DNA of 47,406 bases, from NCBI GenBank assembly GCA_022579005.1, contig MU401707.1:1-47406 (forward strand). The letters run 5' to 3'. The notes under the pieces were generated by a model. It had not been told where the DNA came from. It was given only the letters and a program-made list of their open reading frames with translations, and searched no databases. Position 1 is the stretch's first letter. The number at the start of each line of letters is the position of its first letter. Shown here piece by piece: positions 36,538 through 46,544 of this stretch. Position numbers and translations under genes: made by a program. The stretch is from Poronia punctata. Taxonomy: Eukaryota; Ascomycota; Sordariomycetes; Xylariales; Xylariaceae.

Positions 36538-38340
36538 ATGCGCATTTTTTCCTAATATATTAAACATATATTTAGCATATAAAAATAACTAAACTAAACT
36601 AAAAAGTACTAAAAAAACAAAAATACTTAATAAAAAAGCGTTAAACGCTTTAATAAGCAGCTTAAAATCTAATAATTTAATAGTAAGTATTACTTTATAC
36701 TAACTTAAAAAACCTTTTATAACTTATATTTAATAAATATTTGTTTTTATATTGCACTTAAATATATTAATACCTTTTAAACTAGCAAAGTTATAATTAT
36801 ATCTTTTTTTATTACCTTTTATAGCAAACATAGCTTAAAAACTACTAAAGCATATAATAAGCTTATTATAAAAAAATAAAATATTTATAACCTTTTTAAC
36901 CTTAACAACTATATACAAGCTTAAAACTTAAAGCTATTTATACTATTTAAGTTTATTATAATAAATTTTAAATAAAAATTTAGTTTGCTTATAGTTAACA
37001 AGGCTTATACTTATAAAAACCTATTAAGTATAACATATAAACTTATTTATATAATTTATAAAGACGCTACTTTGTTAAGCTTTGCTACGCTTTTAATAAA
37101 CTATTTTTAAAACATACTTAGCTATTTAAAAATTAAGTTTATAAACTTGCTAAACTTATTACCTCTTTTAAAAGACTTTAATAGCTTTTATTTATACTAA
37201 AAAACGCTTTTTTTTAACTTATTTATATATTTTAGCTATTTGCTTTACTTTAACATAGCTAAAACAAAACAAGACCTTAACTTAATTAGCTAGCTATTGC
37301 TTATTAACTTTAATAACCTATAAATTATGCTTAGCATAAAAGTTTTTACTAAAGCTTATAACAATAACTACTTTTAGTAAACTTTATTACTTACTTTTTT
37401 TTTATATATAGCAAAGTAACATTAGTAGTTTTTTAACCTTTATAAATAAATAATTAGCTAAATTTATTAACAAGTTTTTCTTTGCTACAATATAAGCACT
37501 AAAATAATAACTTTAATAAGCAAAAAAGTTATATTTAAAGACAACATATTTAAGGCCTAGTTTATAACTATTTATTTTTTATTAAATAAAGAAAATTAGC
37601 GCAAGTATATGTTTTAATTTAATAACTATGCAAATAAATTATTTATTACATTTTTAACTAAATTAACATTTAACGTTATTAAAGCATAGCAAAACAAAAT
37701 ATATATTAATTAGCACTAGCATAATAAATATAAAAAACTTCTAACTTTTAACCTTAGTGTTTAGCGTAAACTAAACATTATTATATTAAACCTAAACAAT
37801 ATTAAAATCTTTTGCTTAAATAATAATTTTAAAAAAAATTTAAAAATAAATAGTAGCAAAGTAATAATATATTTAGTTAGCTAAAATAAAAATAATATAA
37901 AAAATTACGGTAATTTAAATAGTAAGCTAAATAGTAAGCTAAATAGTAAGCTAGATAACGATTTGCTTACTTTAGTAAAGTTAAAAACTAAAAAACTTGC
38001 TAATAAAAATAGCAACTTTAAGCTAGTTATTTTTATTATAAAAAAGGCTATTATAATAAAGGTAAACAAAGTTTAAAAACTAATTATAAAACAAAAAATA
38101 GCAAAGCATAATTTATTTTCTATACTACTAATATAAATAACTAAGCAATATTGCTTATTAACTAAATTAGCTAGTTTTAGTTTATTATTAAGTATAGCTT
38201 ACTACTTATATATTTTATAATATAAGTGCTTAACTATATTAATAAGCTATATAACTTTAAACATTTTTATTTTCTTAACTACGTAGTTATTATAATAAAA
38301 TTACTTTAAATATAGCAGTAAGTATATTTATTAATTCTGA
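36538..38340 (+). pseudogene. Relict plus-strand gene of ~600 codons, unknown product
   Basis: One frame can be followed from the ATG at 36538 (codons ATG CGC ATT TTT TCC) to a TGA at 38338-38340. Clear segments are VNKAYTYKNLLSITYKLIYI, KIKFINLLNLLPLLKDFNSF, KVIFKDNIFKA, NYANKLFITFLTKLTFNVIK and, near 37918, a NSKL repeat (three AATAGTAAGCTA units) that would have been an Asp/Ser/Glu-rich acidic repeat. Breaks are mainly TAG or TAA where Trp or Gln fits. Staying in one frame over 1.8 kb argues for one ancestral exon. It may be the N-terminal part of, or a partner to, the helicase relict that follows after palindrome 6. No motif identifies it. Confidence 0.55.
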
Positions 38341-38408
38341 TTTTTTTTTTTTAAGCGCAGTTTTACTTAACTTAAACTTAATATTGTTAATAGTAATATT
38401 TACCTTAT

Positions 38409-38447
38409 AAAAAACCAAATATTTATAGCTAAAATATTTAGTTTTTT
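38409..38447. repeat. Palindrome family member 6
   Basis: AAAAAACCAAATATTTAT, a short loop (AGCTA), and AAATATTTAGTTTTTT. It is the only member with CCAAAT instead of CTAAAT in the left arm, which may be the older state before a C-to-T change. It sits between the relict at 36538-38340 and the helicase relict. Confidence 0.8.
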
Positions 38448-38459
38448 ATTGCCCTTAGC

Positions 38460-39662
38460 CCTTATTATTTTTTTCTTTATAATTGCCTTGTTTGCTAATA
38501 TTTATATAAAAAGATTTATATTTTGCTTTATTTTCTTAATATAGAAGTTAGCACTATTACCTTTTATTATTTAAATAAAAAGCGTTTTAAAGTTATTAAA
38601 AATTTTAATAATTTTACTAATAGCATATAGGTTTTAGTTTATAATACTTATATAGCTAAAGTAAGCATTAATTTTTATAACTACTACTATTGTAAATTTA
38701 TTATTGCTTTAAAATAAAGTGTAAATATATTAAACTAAGTTTTAAGTTATTTAGTTTATATTAATTAAAAGCGCTTTATTAAATAAAAAATATTTATAGT
38801 TATAAAAACTATATATAAGCACTATAAGGTAATTATATAAGCTAAGTTTTCTTAATAGCTAGCTACTAAAAGTATTATTAACTTAAATATTAGCAGTGTG
38901 CTAAAAATTGTTATTTATTATAAGTTAATTTGCTTTTTTTATAACTAGCCTTATAGCTAGTTTTTTTTTAAAATTGTAAATTATGCTAATAATAACATTT
39001 TTTTTAAGTTTTTTAGCTAAGTTAGCAAAAAAATATTAAAAATTGCTTACTTTGCGCTAGTATATTTTAAAGATGCTAACAAACTTTATAAGTATACTAA
39101 TATAAACTACGTTACTTATGCTACTATATAAGCTAAAATAAAAAAGCTTAACTTTAACTTTAACATTATAACGCTTATAAAAGTATAAAAATATAGCAAT
39201 TTAAAGCACTTTAAAATTAAAGCTATTAAAAATAACTTGCTAGCTAAAGTATACTTTGCTTTTAGTGCTGCTATAAAAAAAAAAAACAATAATATTTTTA
39301 CTTATAAAAACAAATATAATTGCGCTATAAAACAAAAAAAAAAGTCTAAAAAGTAGCTATTTAAAAAAAAGGCAATAAAAACAAAAAAGCAAAAAGCTTA
39401 AAAAAAATAGTTAAAGTTAGCATAAGCTAAAAAAACTAAATAATTTATTAGTTTAGTAAAAAAATAAAAGCGCAGTTTGCTAACTACTTTGTAATTTGTT
39501 TTTAAAAAAAAGCTAAAAATTAGTAAGTAAGTAAATAGCAACTATTTAAATTTAAAAGTAATTTTTAAAAAGTAGTATTAAGTTGCTAACGTATTTATAT
39601 AAATATTATTTTATAGCTTTAAGTTTAGTAAAATGCTTACTACTATAGCTATTTTTTTATAA
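38460..39662 (+). pseudogene. Relict SNF2-family helicase, C-terminal helicase domain
   Basis: One plus frame runs about 400 codons with TAA/TAG breaks. At 38580 it reads KRFKVIKNFNNFTNS; at 38631 VLVYNTYIAKVSINF, fitting motif V of SNF2 helicases (VLV.NT....GLNL). At 38736-38768 the codons stop-V-L-S-Y-L-V-Y-I-N-stop match motif VI (Q..GR..RIGQ) if CAA became TAA, GGT became AGT or AAT, and CGT became TAT. Next comes IFIVIKTIYKHYK, like the usual '..L...GTIYE' step. A Lys-rich tail (39270-39400), probably once Glu-rich, follows. These proteins are ATP-dependent DNA translocases, common in fungal chromatin and in repeat-borne genes. The N-terminal ATPase half was not found in this frame. Confidence 0.55.
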
Positions 39663-39795
39663 TTTAATTAATTATTATTTATATTATAACTATATAAAAT
39701 ATATATATTATATTTATATTTGCTTATTATTATTAGTTTATATTATAGCTTAATATTTTTTTTTTAATTGTTTTTAGTAGCTGCTTAAACACTAT

Positions 39796-39835
39796 AAAAA
39801 ACTAAATATTTATTATTTAAAATATTTAGTTTTTT
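39796..39835. repeat. Palindrome family member 7
   Basis: AAAAAACTAAATATTTAT, loop TATTT, AAAATATTTAGTTTTTT. It lies about 130 bp downstream of the end of the traced helicase relict. Confidence 0.8.
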
Positions 39836-40425
39836 ATAGCTTTATAGTTTTATACTTTTTTTATATATTTATTAAAAAGTAAAAAACTATATTGTTATAT
39901 TATAAACTTAAAAAATAATATATTTTATATTTACCTTATACTTACTGCTTTATTTATCTGCTTTTTTTAATATATATATTACTTTTTTATTTATTTTCTT
40001 ATACTTATTAATATAATATTATATAATTGCAACTATTAATTTTAAACATTATACTAATGCTTTTAAAAACTTATATTTTTAAGTACTTATAATCTTTTTA
40101 TTATATTTAATAAACTTTTAATGCTAATACCTTTATAAAAACTATTATATTATTACTTTATGTTTTAACTATATTTACTACTACGTTTTTAATATAAATA
40201 ATAGTTTATTTTTTAGCTATAAGCATTTTTTATAATAATAGTAAAAACTATTGTTTATTTTCTTATACGCTGTTAACTATATTACTGTTTTTAGTTATAA
40301 GTATTATATACTTTATAATATTTAGTTTACTAGTAGTTAGTTAGTAAAAAGCAAAATAATAATAGTAGTAAAGATTAAAGCAAGCATAAGGTTTTTTTAT
40401 TTATTTATAGTTAATTATATATATA
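39836..40425. other. No recognised feature
   Basis: AT-rich spacer between palindrome 7 and the next relict frame. No array or palindrome was seen. Confidence 0.4.
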
Positions 40426-42190
40426 TTAGTTAGCAAGTACTTAAAAAAACAATTAACATATATACTTATATTTAATATAAACGTTAAAGCGTTTGCTGTT
40501 AAAAAATATTACTGCTTTATATGCTATGCTTTTTAAGCAGGTAATAAGTATACTATATTAAAATTAAGTATTATATAAGTAGTTTTAGTTTATATATTGC
40601 TTACTACTATAAAAGTTTTTAAGTTAATTAAAAAATAAATATTAAAATAAAGTATAAAAAAATGCTTTTTTAATAAAAGCGTTGCTATAATATATAAAAA
40701 ACATATAAACTATACTTAACTTAAGTAAGCTGCTTATTTAATACTTAATATAGTTTAACAAATATTGTAATAGTAAGAATATTGTTATAAACTAACGTAA
40801 TATATGCTAATATAACTTATAGCAAATAAAAAAAAGTAAAGTTAATAAAACTTTATAATTATAATTGCCTTACTTTAACAATAACACTACTTTATAAGTA
40901 TATATTATATAGCAAGCTTGCTTTTAATATAATAAGGGAATATAGTAATAAAAAGCCTTTACGCTTTAATTATTATATTAAATATTTTTAATTTATAAAA
41001 GGTTATATATTTAAAATCCTTATTAAAGCTACTTAGCTAACTTTTATAAAACTACTTATAAACTACTTATATATAGTAGTTTTTATATTATTTTAAATTT
41101 TAAAGCTTATTACTAGTTTAGGTTTTTAAAAGGCAATCTTTATTATTTTTAAAGCTTACCTAGCTTTGCTTTTTTTTAGCAAGTTTAAATATAGCTATAT
41201 TACTACTATTAATTTTTTTTATATTTAGTAGTTCTTTGCTGCTATTTTTAGCTACTTTTAGCTTAAGTTTTTTTTTTTAGTTTTTTATGCTTTTATTAAT
41301 TATATTAGCACTTTTAGTATTTTTAATAAGCATAAAAGTTATAGTATTTTTAACTTATAAAGTAAATGTTTTAAGCTTTTTTTTAAAGCCTAGTTTAAAA
41401 GTCTTTACTTTTTTGTGCTTATTATAAAAAAAAATCTAACTTTTGTTTTTTATTGCTAAAGTAAAAGCAAAAAAAGCAAAAGGCTTTTTAACTATAAAAG
41501 CAAGCAGTTTAAATATACTTTAGCGCTTTATAATATTAAAAAAGCATTTTATACTAACTTTTAACTTATTAATAGCGCATTTATAATAACTTTTATACTT
41601 ATAGTTAAGCACTTACATATAAAACAATTATAGTAAAAATAAAGCAAGTAAGCTTATATTAATATTATAAAGCGCTTTATTATTAAGTAGTAACTAAAGC
41701 AAGTTTTTTATAAAGTTAAAAAAGCGCTAATAAAAAGCAATTTTAAAAATATTAAGTCTAAACGCCTAGCTTTAAACACTATTAAAATATTTTTTATTTT
41801 TATACTCTAAGCTTTTAGCAATAAAATTATTAAGCGCTATATAAACTTTATATAAAAGTATATAGCTTTTAAAGTAGCTAAGTAGTAACTAAAACCTAGC
41901 ATAAATATATAAATTATAGTTTATGCTTAAATGTTATTTAAAATGCTAACTTAACTTTAGCTATTTTAGTAAAGTACTTTTTATATGTTTTAGCTACGTA
42001 GCAAAAGTATTTATAATCTAACTATTATAAGCAATATTATTAATAATAAAAACTTGCTATAATACTAGTATATTTATTTTAAGCTAATTTAAATATATAC
42101 TTAAAAAGGTAATTGTTTATATAAGGCTATTAAATAACCTAAGAAAACTTAAATAAAATTTATATTAACATACTAATAAAATCTTAAACT
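40426..42190 (+). pseudogene. Relict plus-strand gene of ~590 codons, unknown product
   Basis: A single frame can be followed from about 40426 to 42190. It opens with SKYLKKQLTYILIFNINVKA and FAVKKYYCFICYAF, where the two Cys codons survive. It then reads KVFKLIKK, ASLLLI, LIILALLVFLISIKVIVFL near 41290-41345, AKVKAKKAKGFLTIKASS near 41457, and SNFSYFSK-like and FICFSYVAKVF segments near 41955-42010. Stops are dense near 40740-40880 and again after 41560 but are TAA/TAG throughout. The Leu/Val/Ile-rich middle is probably decayed from Pro, Ser and Thr codons. No family was recognised. Palindrome 8 follows 220 bp later. Confidence 0.45.
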
Positions 42191-42410
42191 AATAAATACT
42201 GCAAGCATTTTTCTTTTTAATAATTAGTATAGCAAAGCAATTATAAATTTAAGTAAAAGTATAAACTACTTTTTTTTAAAGCATATCTATATAGTAAAGC
42301 AAAATATTAAATATATAAAACCTAGCAATAGCTAATATAGTAGCTAATAATCTAAATATAATTAAAGTTAATATACGCTTAAAAAAGACTAAGTAATATA
42401 AAAAAAGCAA

Positions 42411-42452
42411 AAAAAACTAAATATCTTTAGTTAAAAAAATATTTAGTTTTTT
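42411..42452. repeat. Palindrome family member 8
   Basis: AAAAAACTAAATATCTTTAG, then TTAAAAAAATATTTAGTTTT and TT. The left arm has one change (TATC for TATT). Confidence 0.75.
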
Positions 42453-42547
42453 ATAATTTTTAAAAAGAAAAACATAATAATATAATAATAAAAAACTTAT
42501 ACTTATAAAAGCGTTATAGTTACTATAATAGTTATATAAGTTACTAA

Positions 42548-43450
42548 ACTTTAACTTTATATTTTTAGTTTAAGCAAATTTTAAATTATATAGCTAAATA
42601 TTAAACTACTGCTTACTAAAAAGTGCATAAAGCTATAGTAGCTAACTAGCAAAAGTACTTAAAAGTTAATGCAAATACTTTTAAACTAAAATAAAGCTTT
42701 ATAATTTTTAATACTGCTAAAAGGCTATAAGCTTTTTAAAGCAGCTTAAAATGTTTTAATTTTGTTAAAGTACGCTACTGTTTACTATATTAAGCATAAA
42801 AGTTGTATAATGTTTAAGACAATAGCTACTAATGCAAAAATATTAATAGCTTTTTAATTTTTATAAAAATTATTAGTTTTTAACTTTTTAAAGTAATGCT
42901 TATAGTAAAACTATAACTATAAATTATATACTTTATAAGTTTTTAGTATAAAGCAAAGTATTAGCTATAATATTTTTACTAATAAATTACCTAGCTAATT
43001 AGTAGTACTAGTAATTTTTATAAAGCCTTTTAAGTTTATAAACTAATATCTTTACTAAAAATTATAGTTTTATAAAATACAGTTTTTTTATACTGCAAAA
43101 AAAGTAAAGAAATCTTTTTAAAATTAGATTATTATTTTTAGTATATTAAGGTTTATATTTTATAGCACAATATAATTAAAATTTATTAAAATAAAAAGCT
43201 TAATAACTTTGTTATAAAAGCATTTTTACTTTTTTAATTCTTTTTAGTTTTTTTTATAATAAACTTTTTTATAATTAATTTTTAAATAAAAAGCAAAAAG
43301 CTAGGTTTTAGTCTAAGTCTAGGCTAAAAGTAAATAAAGGTTTTAAAAATTAAATTGCTTTTAAAAAATGCAAGCTTAAACAAAAATAGTAAAATAAGTT
43401 AAAGTATAACTAAGTAGCTTTATTAAAAATAAAAGAACTTTTATAAATAA
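42548..43450 (+). pseudogene. Relict plus-strand gene, unknown product
   Basis: A plus frame of about 300 codons reads KVHKAIVAN and KYLKVNANTFKLK near 42620-42690, LKCFNFVKVRYCLLY near 42746, and a well-kept stretch YCKKSKEIFLKLDYYF near 43093-43140 in which GAA and GAT survive. The end carries SLSLG and Lys-rich pieces that may have been acidic and Ser/Pro-rich. Breaks are mostly TAA and TAG. No family was recognised. It is followed, after a 430-bp spacer, by palindrome 9. Confidence 0.45.
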
Positions 43451-43878
43451 GTACTTATTTTTTATATTTTAGCGCATTTAGCAATACTACTGCTAAATAA
43501 TCTAAGCTTTAAACTAGTTTTTTATTAAGTGCTTTAAAATAATAAAAAAACTATAAAGGGCTTAAAATTTTAAAGTTTTTATAAAACGTTATAAGTTAAA
43601 CTTTAAAAGCTAAAAAATAGCAAAAATGTATATTATTAAAACCTGTTTAGTACTATTATAAAGCACTAGGATTTTAATAGCAAATTAAATATATATAATA
43701 AGCATAGCTTGCTAAGCACTTTATAAAAAAAAATATTAGTAAAAAAAGTGTAGGTTAAAAGGTAATATAACGTCTTTTTTTTATTGCTTATAGTAGCAAA
43801 GCGTATATAGTACTAGTAAAATAAAGTAAATATAGCTATAGCTATTAAATAAAGTTAATATAATATAAAAAAATATAT
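43451..43878. other. Spacer
   Basis: AT-rich DNA between the relict ending at 43450 and palindrome 9. No feature was seen. Confidence 0.4.
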
Positions 43879-43918
43879 AAAAAACTAAATATTTTTAAAG
43901 TTAAAATATTTAGTTTTT
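43879..43918. repeat. Palindrome family member 9
   Basis: AAAAAACTAAATATTTTTAA, then AGTTAAAATATTTAGTTTTT. Short-loop type. Confidence 0.8.
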
Positions 43919-44253
43919 AATTAAGTACGTACTATTAGTGTATAAGTAGCACTTAAATAAAACAAGATTAGGAAAATAAGTATATACTATAGCAAAAGTT
44001 TATATTGTTTGTTTTTGTTTTTTATACAAGTTTTTATTAAATACCTTATTAAAAATAATTTTGTGCTTATTAGTTTTTGTTTTTTATTTAGTTTTAAAAA
44101 TTATAATAAAAGCTTTACTTACTTTATAAAATTAATTAAAAGTATTAAAAAAGTTCTTTACAATTATATTGTAAAGGTTATAGCTGTTATACTTATTATG
44201 TTTATTTAAATACTGCAGCAAGATTAGGGCTAGCTAGCTACTTTAGCTTTTTT
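43919..44253. other. Segment between palindromes 9 and 10 with a short open frame
   Basis: A 66-codon plus-strand open stretch (44009-44209, TTG start, read here as Leu-rich and Phe-rich) lies between two palindromes. It keeps TTG, GTG and TGT words but has no partner copy or motif, so it is noted rather than called a gene. Confidence 0.3.
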
Positions 44254-44298
44254 AGGCTTTTTAAGCTCTTTAAGCTCTTTAAGCTTTTTAGGCTCTTT
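44254..44298 (-). repeat. 9-bp tandem repeat rich in TC
   Basis: AAGCTCTTT and close variants (AGGCTTTTT, AAGCTTTTT, AGGCTCTTT) repeat five times without gaps. On the minus strand this reads Lys-Glu/Lys-Pro/Leu triplets (KEPKKLKELKELKKP). It keeps CTC steps that are nearly lost elsewhere, so it is young or protected. Confidence 0.65.
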
Positions 44299-44338
44299 GC
44301 TTGCCTCTTTTTTTGCAAAGCGCTATTTTAAAAAGAGT

Positions 44339-44446
44339 AAAAAACTAAATATTTATTAAAAGGCTTTCTAGGCTTTAAAAAAAAAATATAAAGAAAAAAG
44401 TAAAAGTTTAAAAAGAAAATAAAAGCAAAAAAATATTTAGTTTTTT
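44339..44446. repeat. Palindrome family member 10 (long loop)
   Basis: Left arm AAAAAACTAAATATTTATT; right arm AAAAATATTTAGTTTTTT ends at 44446. The ~75-bp loop is purine-rich (AAAAAGAAAATAAAAGC). Confidence 0.75.
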
Positions 44447-46115
44447 AACAAGTATTTTATTAGTATAACTTTATAATTGCTAATAATAAACATTTTATAT
44501 AGCTATAAAAACAAAAGCGTATATTTATAAAGCTAAAAACATTATAAGATATTTAATTTTTTATACTTTAATTAATATATTATTATTAGCAAACGTAGCT
44601 ATTTTAGCACAATTTAGTTAGTATACGCATATATTTAAAATAAGTCCTAGTTATATAAAAAAATACTGTAATATATATTTAATATTTATTTAATATATTT
44701 TATTTATTATATACATTGCTTGCTATATTAATAGTTTTATTTAAATCCTTAATTTATTTTTTTATTTTATTTTTTTATTTTTTTATATAATATGCCTTTT
44801 ACTTACGTAAGCGTAAACTTAGTTGCAAACTTAAACTAATTACTTTAATAAACGTTTTTAGCTGTATTTTTGCTTTTAAATTAACTATACTTAAAAAAAT
44901 TAAGCAAGTTTTATAACGTAATAGTAAGCTTATTTTTTTTGTTTATTTTAAATAATATTAGTAAAACTTTTTTTATAAGGTTATAAATGCTAAATTGCAG
45001 TATATTATTATTAGTTATATACCTATTATAAAGCAGCCTTACGTTAGTAAAGGCCTAGCAAAAAAAAACAGTAATATATAATTATATAAGTAAATCTAAT
45101 TACTAATGCTGCCGGTTGCAGCTAATATTAGCATATATTTATTAATAGTTTATTAGCAAAACTAAAAACCTAATTACTTTACTTATTAGTCTAGTTTAAT
45201 AGCTATATTTTATATATTTTATATTGTTTAAATCGTTAATTGCTAAATTATATAAAGCTTGCTATTATAAAAAGTTTTTTTAAGTAAAAAATATAAAATA
45301 TAAACTTATTAAATTATAATAATTAGCTGTTTATTATAATATAAAGTAATATTAGCTACTTATATATACTTATTAAGTGCTACATTTTAAGTTTATTATT
45401 AGGTACCTTATAAGTACTTATTACTGTATTTTTTAAAAAAACTGCAACTAGTGCTAAAATAATAATAGTTAAGCTAATAATTAAAATTATATTTACTTTA
45501 TACCTCCTTTTGCTACCTTAATTTTTAAAAAACAAGAAAAATCTTTATAATTCTTTTTCTTACTTTTGCTTTGCTTATAACACTATTTGCAACTTGTTTT
45601 ACTTACTAACTTAAATAATAAAAAAGCCTACTATTATATCTACTCTTATACATTTTTTATTATATAAAAACACTTTAAAAAAACGCTATTTTTTAACGTT
45701 ATTAAAAATAGAGGTCTAGCTATAGCTAAAGGTTACTATTAAATATAAGTAACTGCGTTTTAACCGGCTTTTTTTTTGCTAATAAAGCTATTTGCACTTA
45801 AATAAAGCTACTAGCTTGCTGCTTTATAACAAGTGCTTTAAGCCCGGCTATTATTATACTGTTATGCTTAATATACTCTTTTATATAACTTATTTTTGCA
45901 GCTGCATAAGGGTTTACTATAGCGCTTGTTGTATAGGCTATATAAACGCTAAATAAAACCTATATTTATTTATTTAGTAAAAATTAAAAGCTGGTTTGCT
46001 TATATTAGTAGTAATAAGTAAAATAATAAAGCGTTTAATAAAAATGCAGCTATAAAAATAGGCTATTAGGTTTACAACAGCATAGGGTCACTTAGTTACT
46101 TAGCTTATTTAATGC
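44447..46115. other. Slightly GC-richer DNA without a recognised gene
   Basis: GC rises in patches: GCTGCCGGTTGCAGC near 45107, ATCGTT near 45233, AACCGGC near 45762 and AAGCCCGGC near 45841. This looks like an edge of the most mutated block. I found no frame worth calling. ATATTTAATTTTTTAT near 44549 could be a lone, decayed palindrome arm. Confidence 0.4.
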
Positions 46116-46255
46116 CTAAGTTTACAAAAAAAATAGTGTTTTTATTTTATTTACTATAACTATAACTACTTTACTATATTGTGCTTAAGTTTATAAAAAA
46201 AATAGTGTTTTTATTTTATTTACTATAATTATAACTACTTTTGCTATATTGTTTT
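46116..46255 (+). repeat. 69-bp tandem duplication
   Basis: AATAGTGTTTTTATTTTATT begins at 46132 and again at 46201. Both copies continue to TACTATAA(C/T)(T)ATAACTACTTT and TATATTGT. The only changes are C/T and a short indel. Confidence 0.8.
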
Positions 46256-46387
46256 TATTTTCTATAAAAAAAAATGCGTTTAAAAGTAGTTAAAAGATTT
46301 CTTATTTTAAATAGAAAATAGCTAATGCTAAAACATTTACATTTTTATAAGAAAGTTTTCTTAGCATTAAGCACTGCTAATAACTAC

Positions 46388-46540
46388 TTAGCCACACTAC
46401 TTAAAATTAGCTACACTACTTAAAATTAGCTACACCACTTAAAATTAGCTATACTACTTACAATTAGCCACACCACTTACAATTAGCCACACCACTTAAA
46501 ATTAGCCACACCACTTAAAATTAGCCACAACATAGCCACA
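46388..46540 (+). repeat. 19-bp tandem array, eight units
   Basis: TTAGCCACACCACTTA(A/C)AA units start at 46388 and recur every 19 bp to 46521. Units 2-4 carry C-to-T changes (GCTACAC, GCTATAC). Units 5-8 are nearly unchanged, so mutation falls off from left to right within 150 bp. Confidence 0.9.
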
Positions 46541-46544
46541 AGGT

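Larger units (their letters stand above)
1..46380. other. AT-rich, RIP-like mutated block with no intact genes
   Basis: Stop codons crowd all six frames, and no frame has the length and codon structure of a living gene. TCA and TGA are almost missing: by eye I find only isolated cases such as 24201 and 38338, plus one at 46088. C and G survive mostly in GC, AC/GT and CT/AG steps, giving endless AGCT, TGCT and AAGC words. Aligned repeat copies differ chiefly by C/T and G/A. This fits fungal repeat-induced point mutation of duplicated DNA. The fungal origin is inferred from the mutation pattern, not from any marker gene. Confidence 0.8.

Noticed and set aside
44009..44209. 66-codon plus-strand open stretch between palindromes 9 and 10
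   Set aside because: TTG start only, no homologue or repeat copy in the window; hydrophobicity follows from the base bias. Kept as a note within the spacer.
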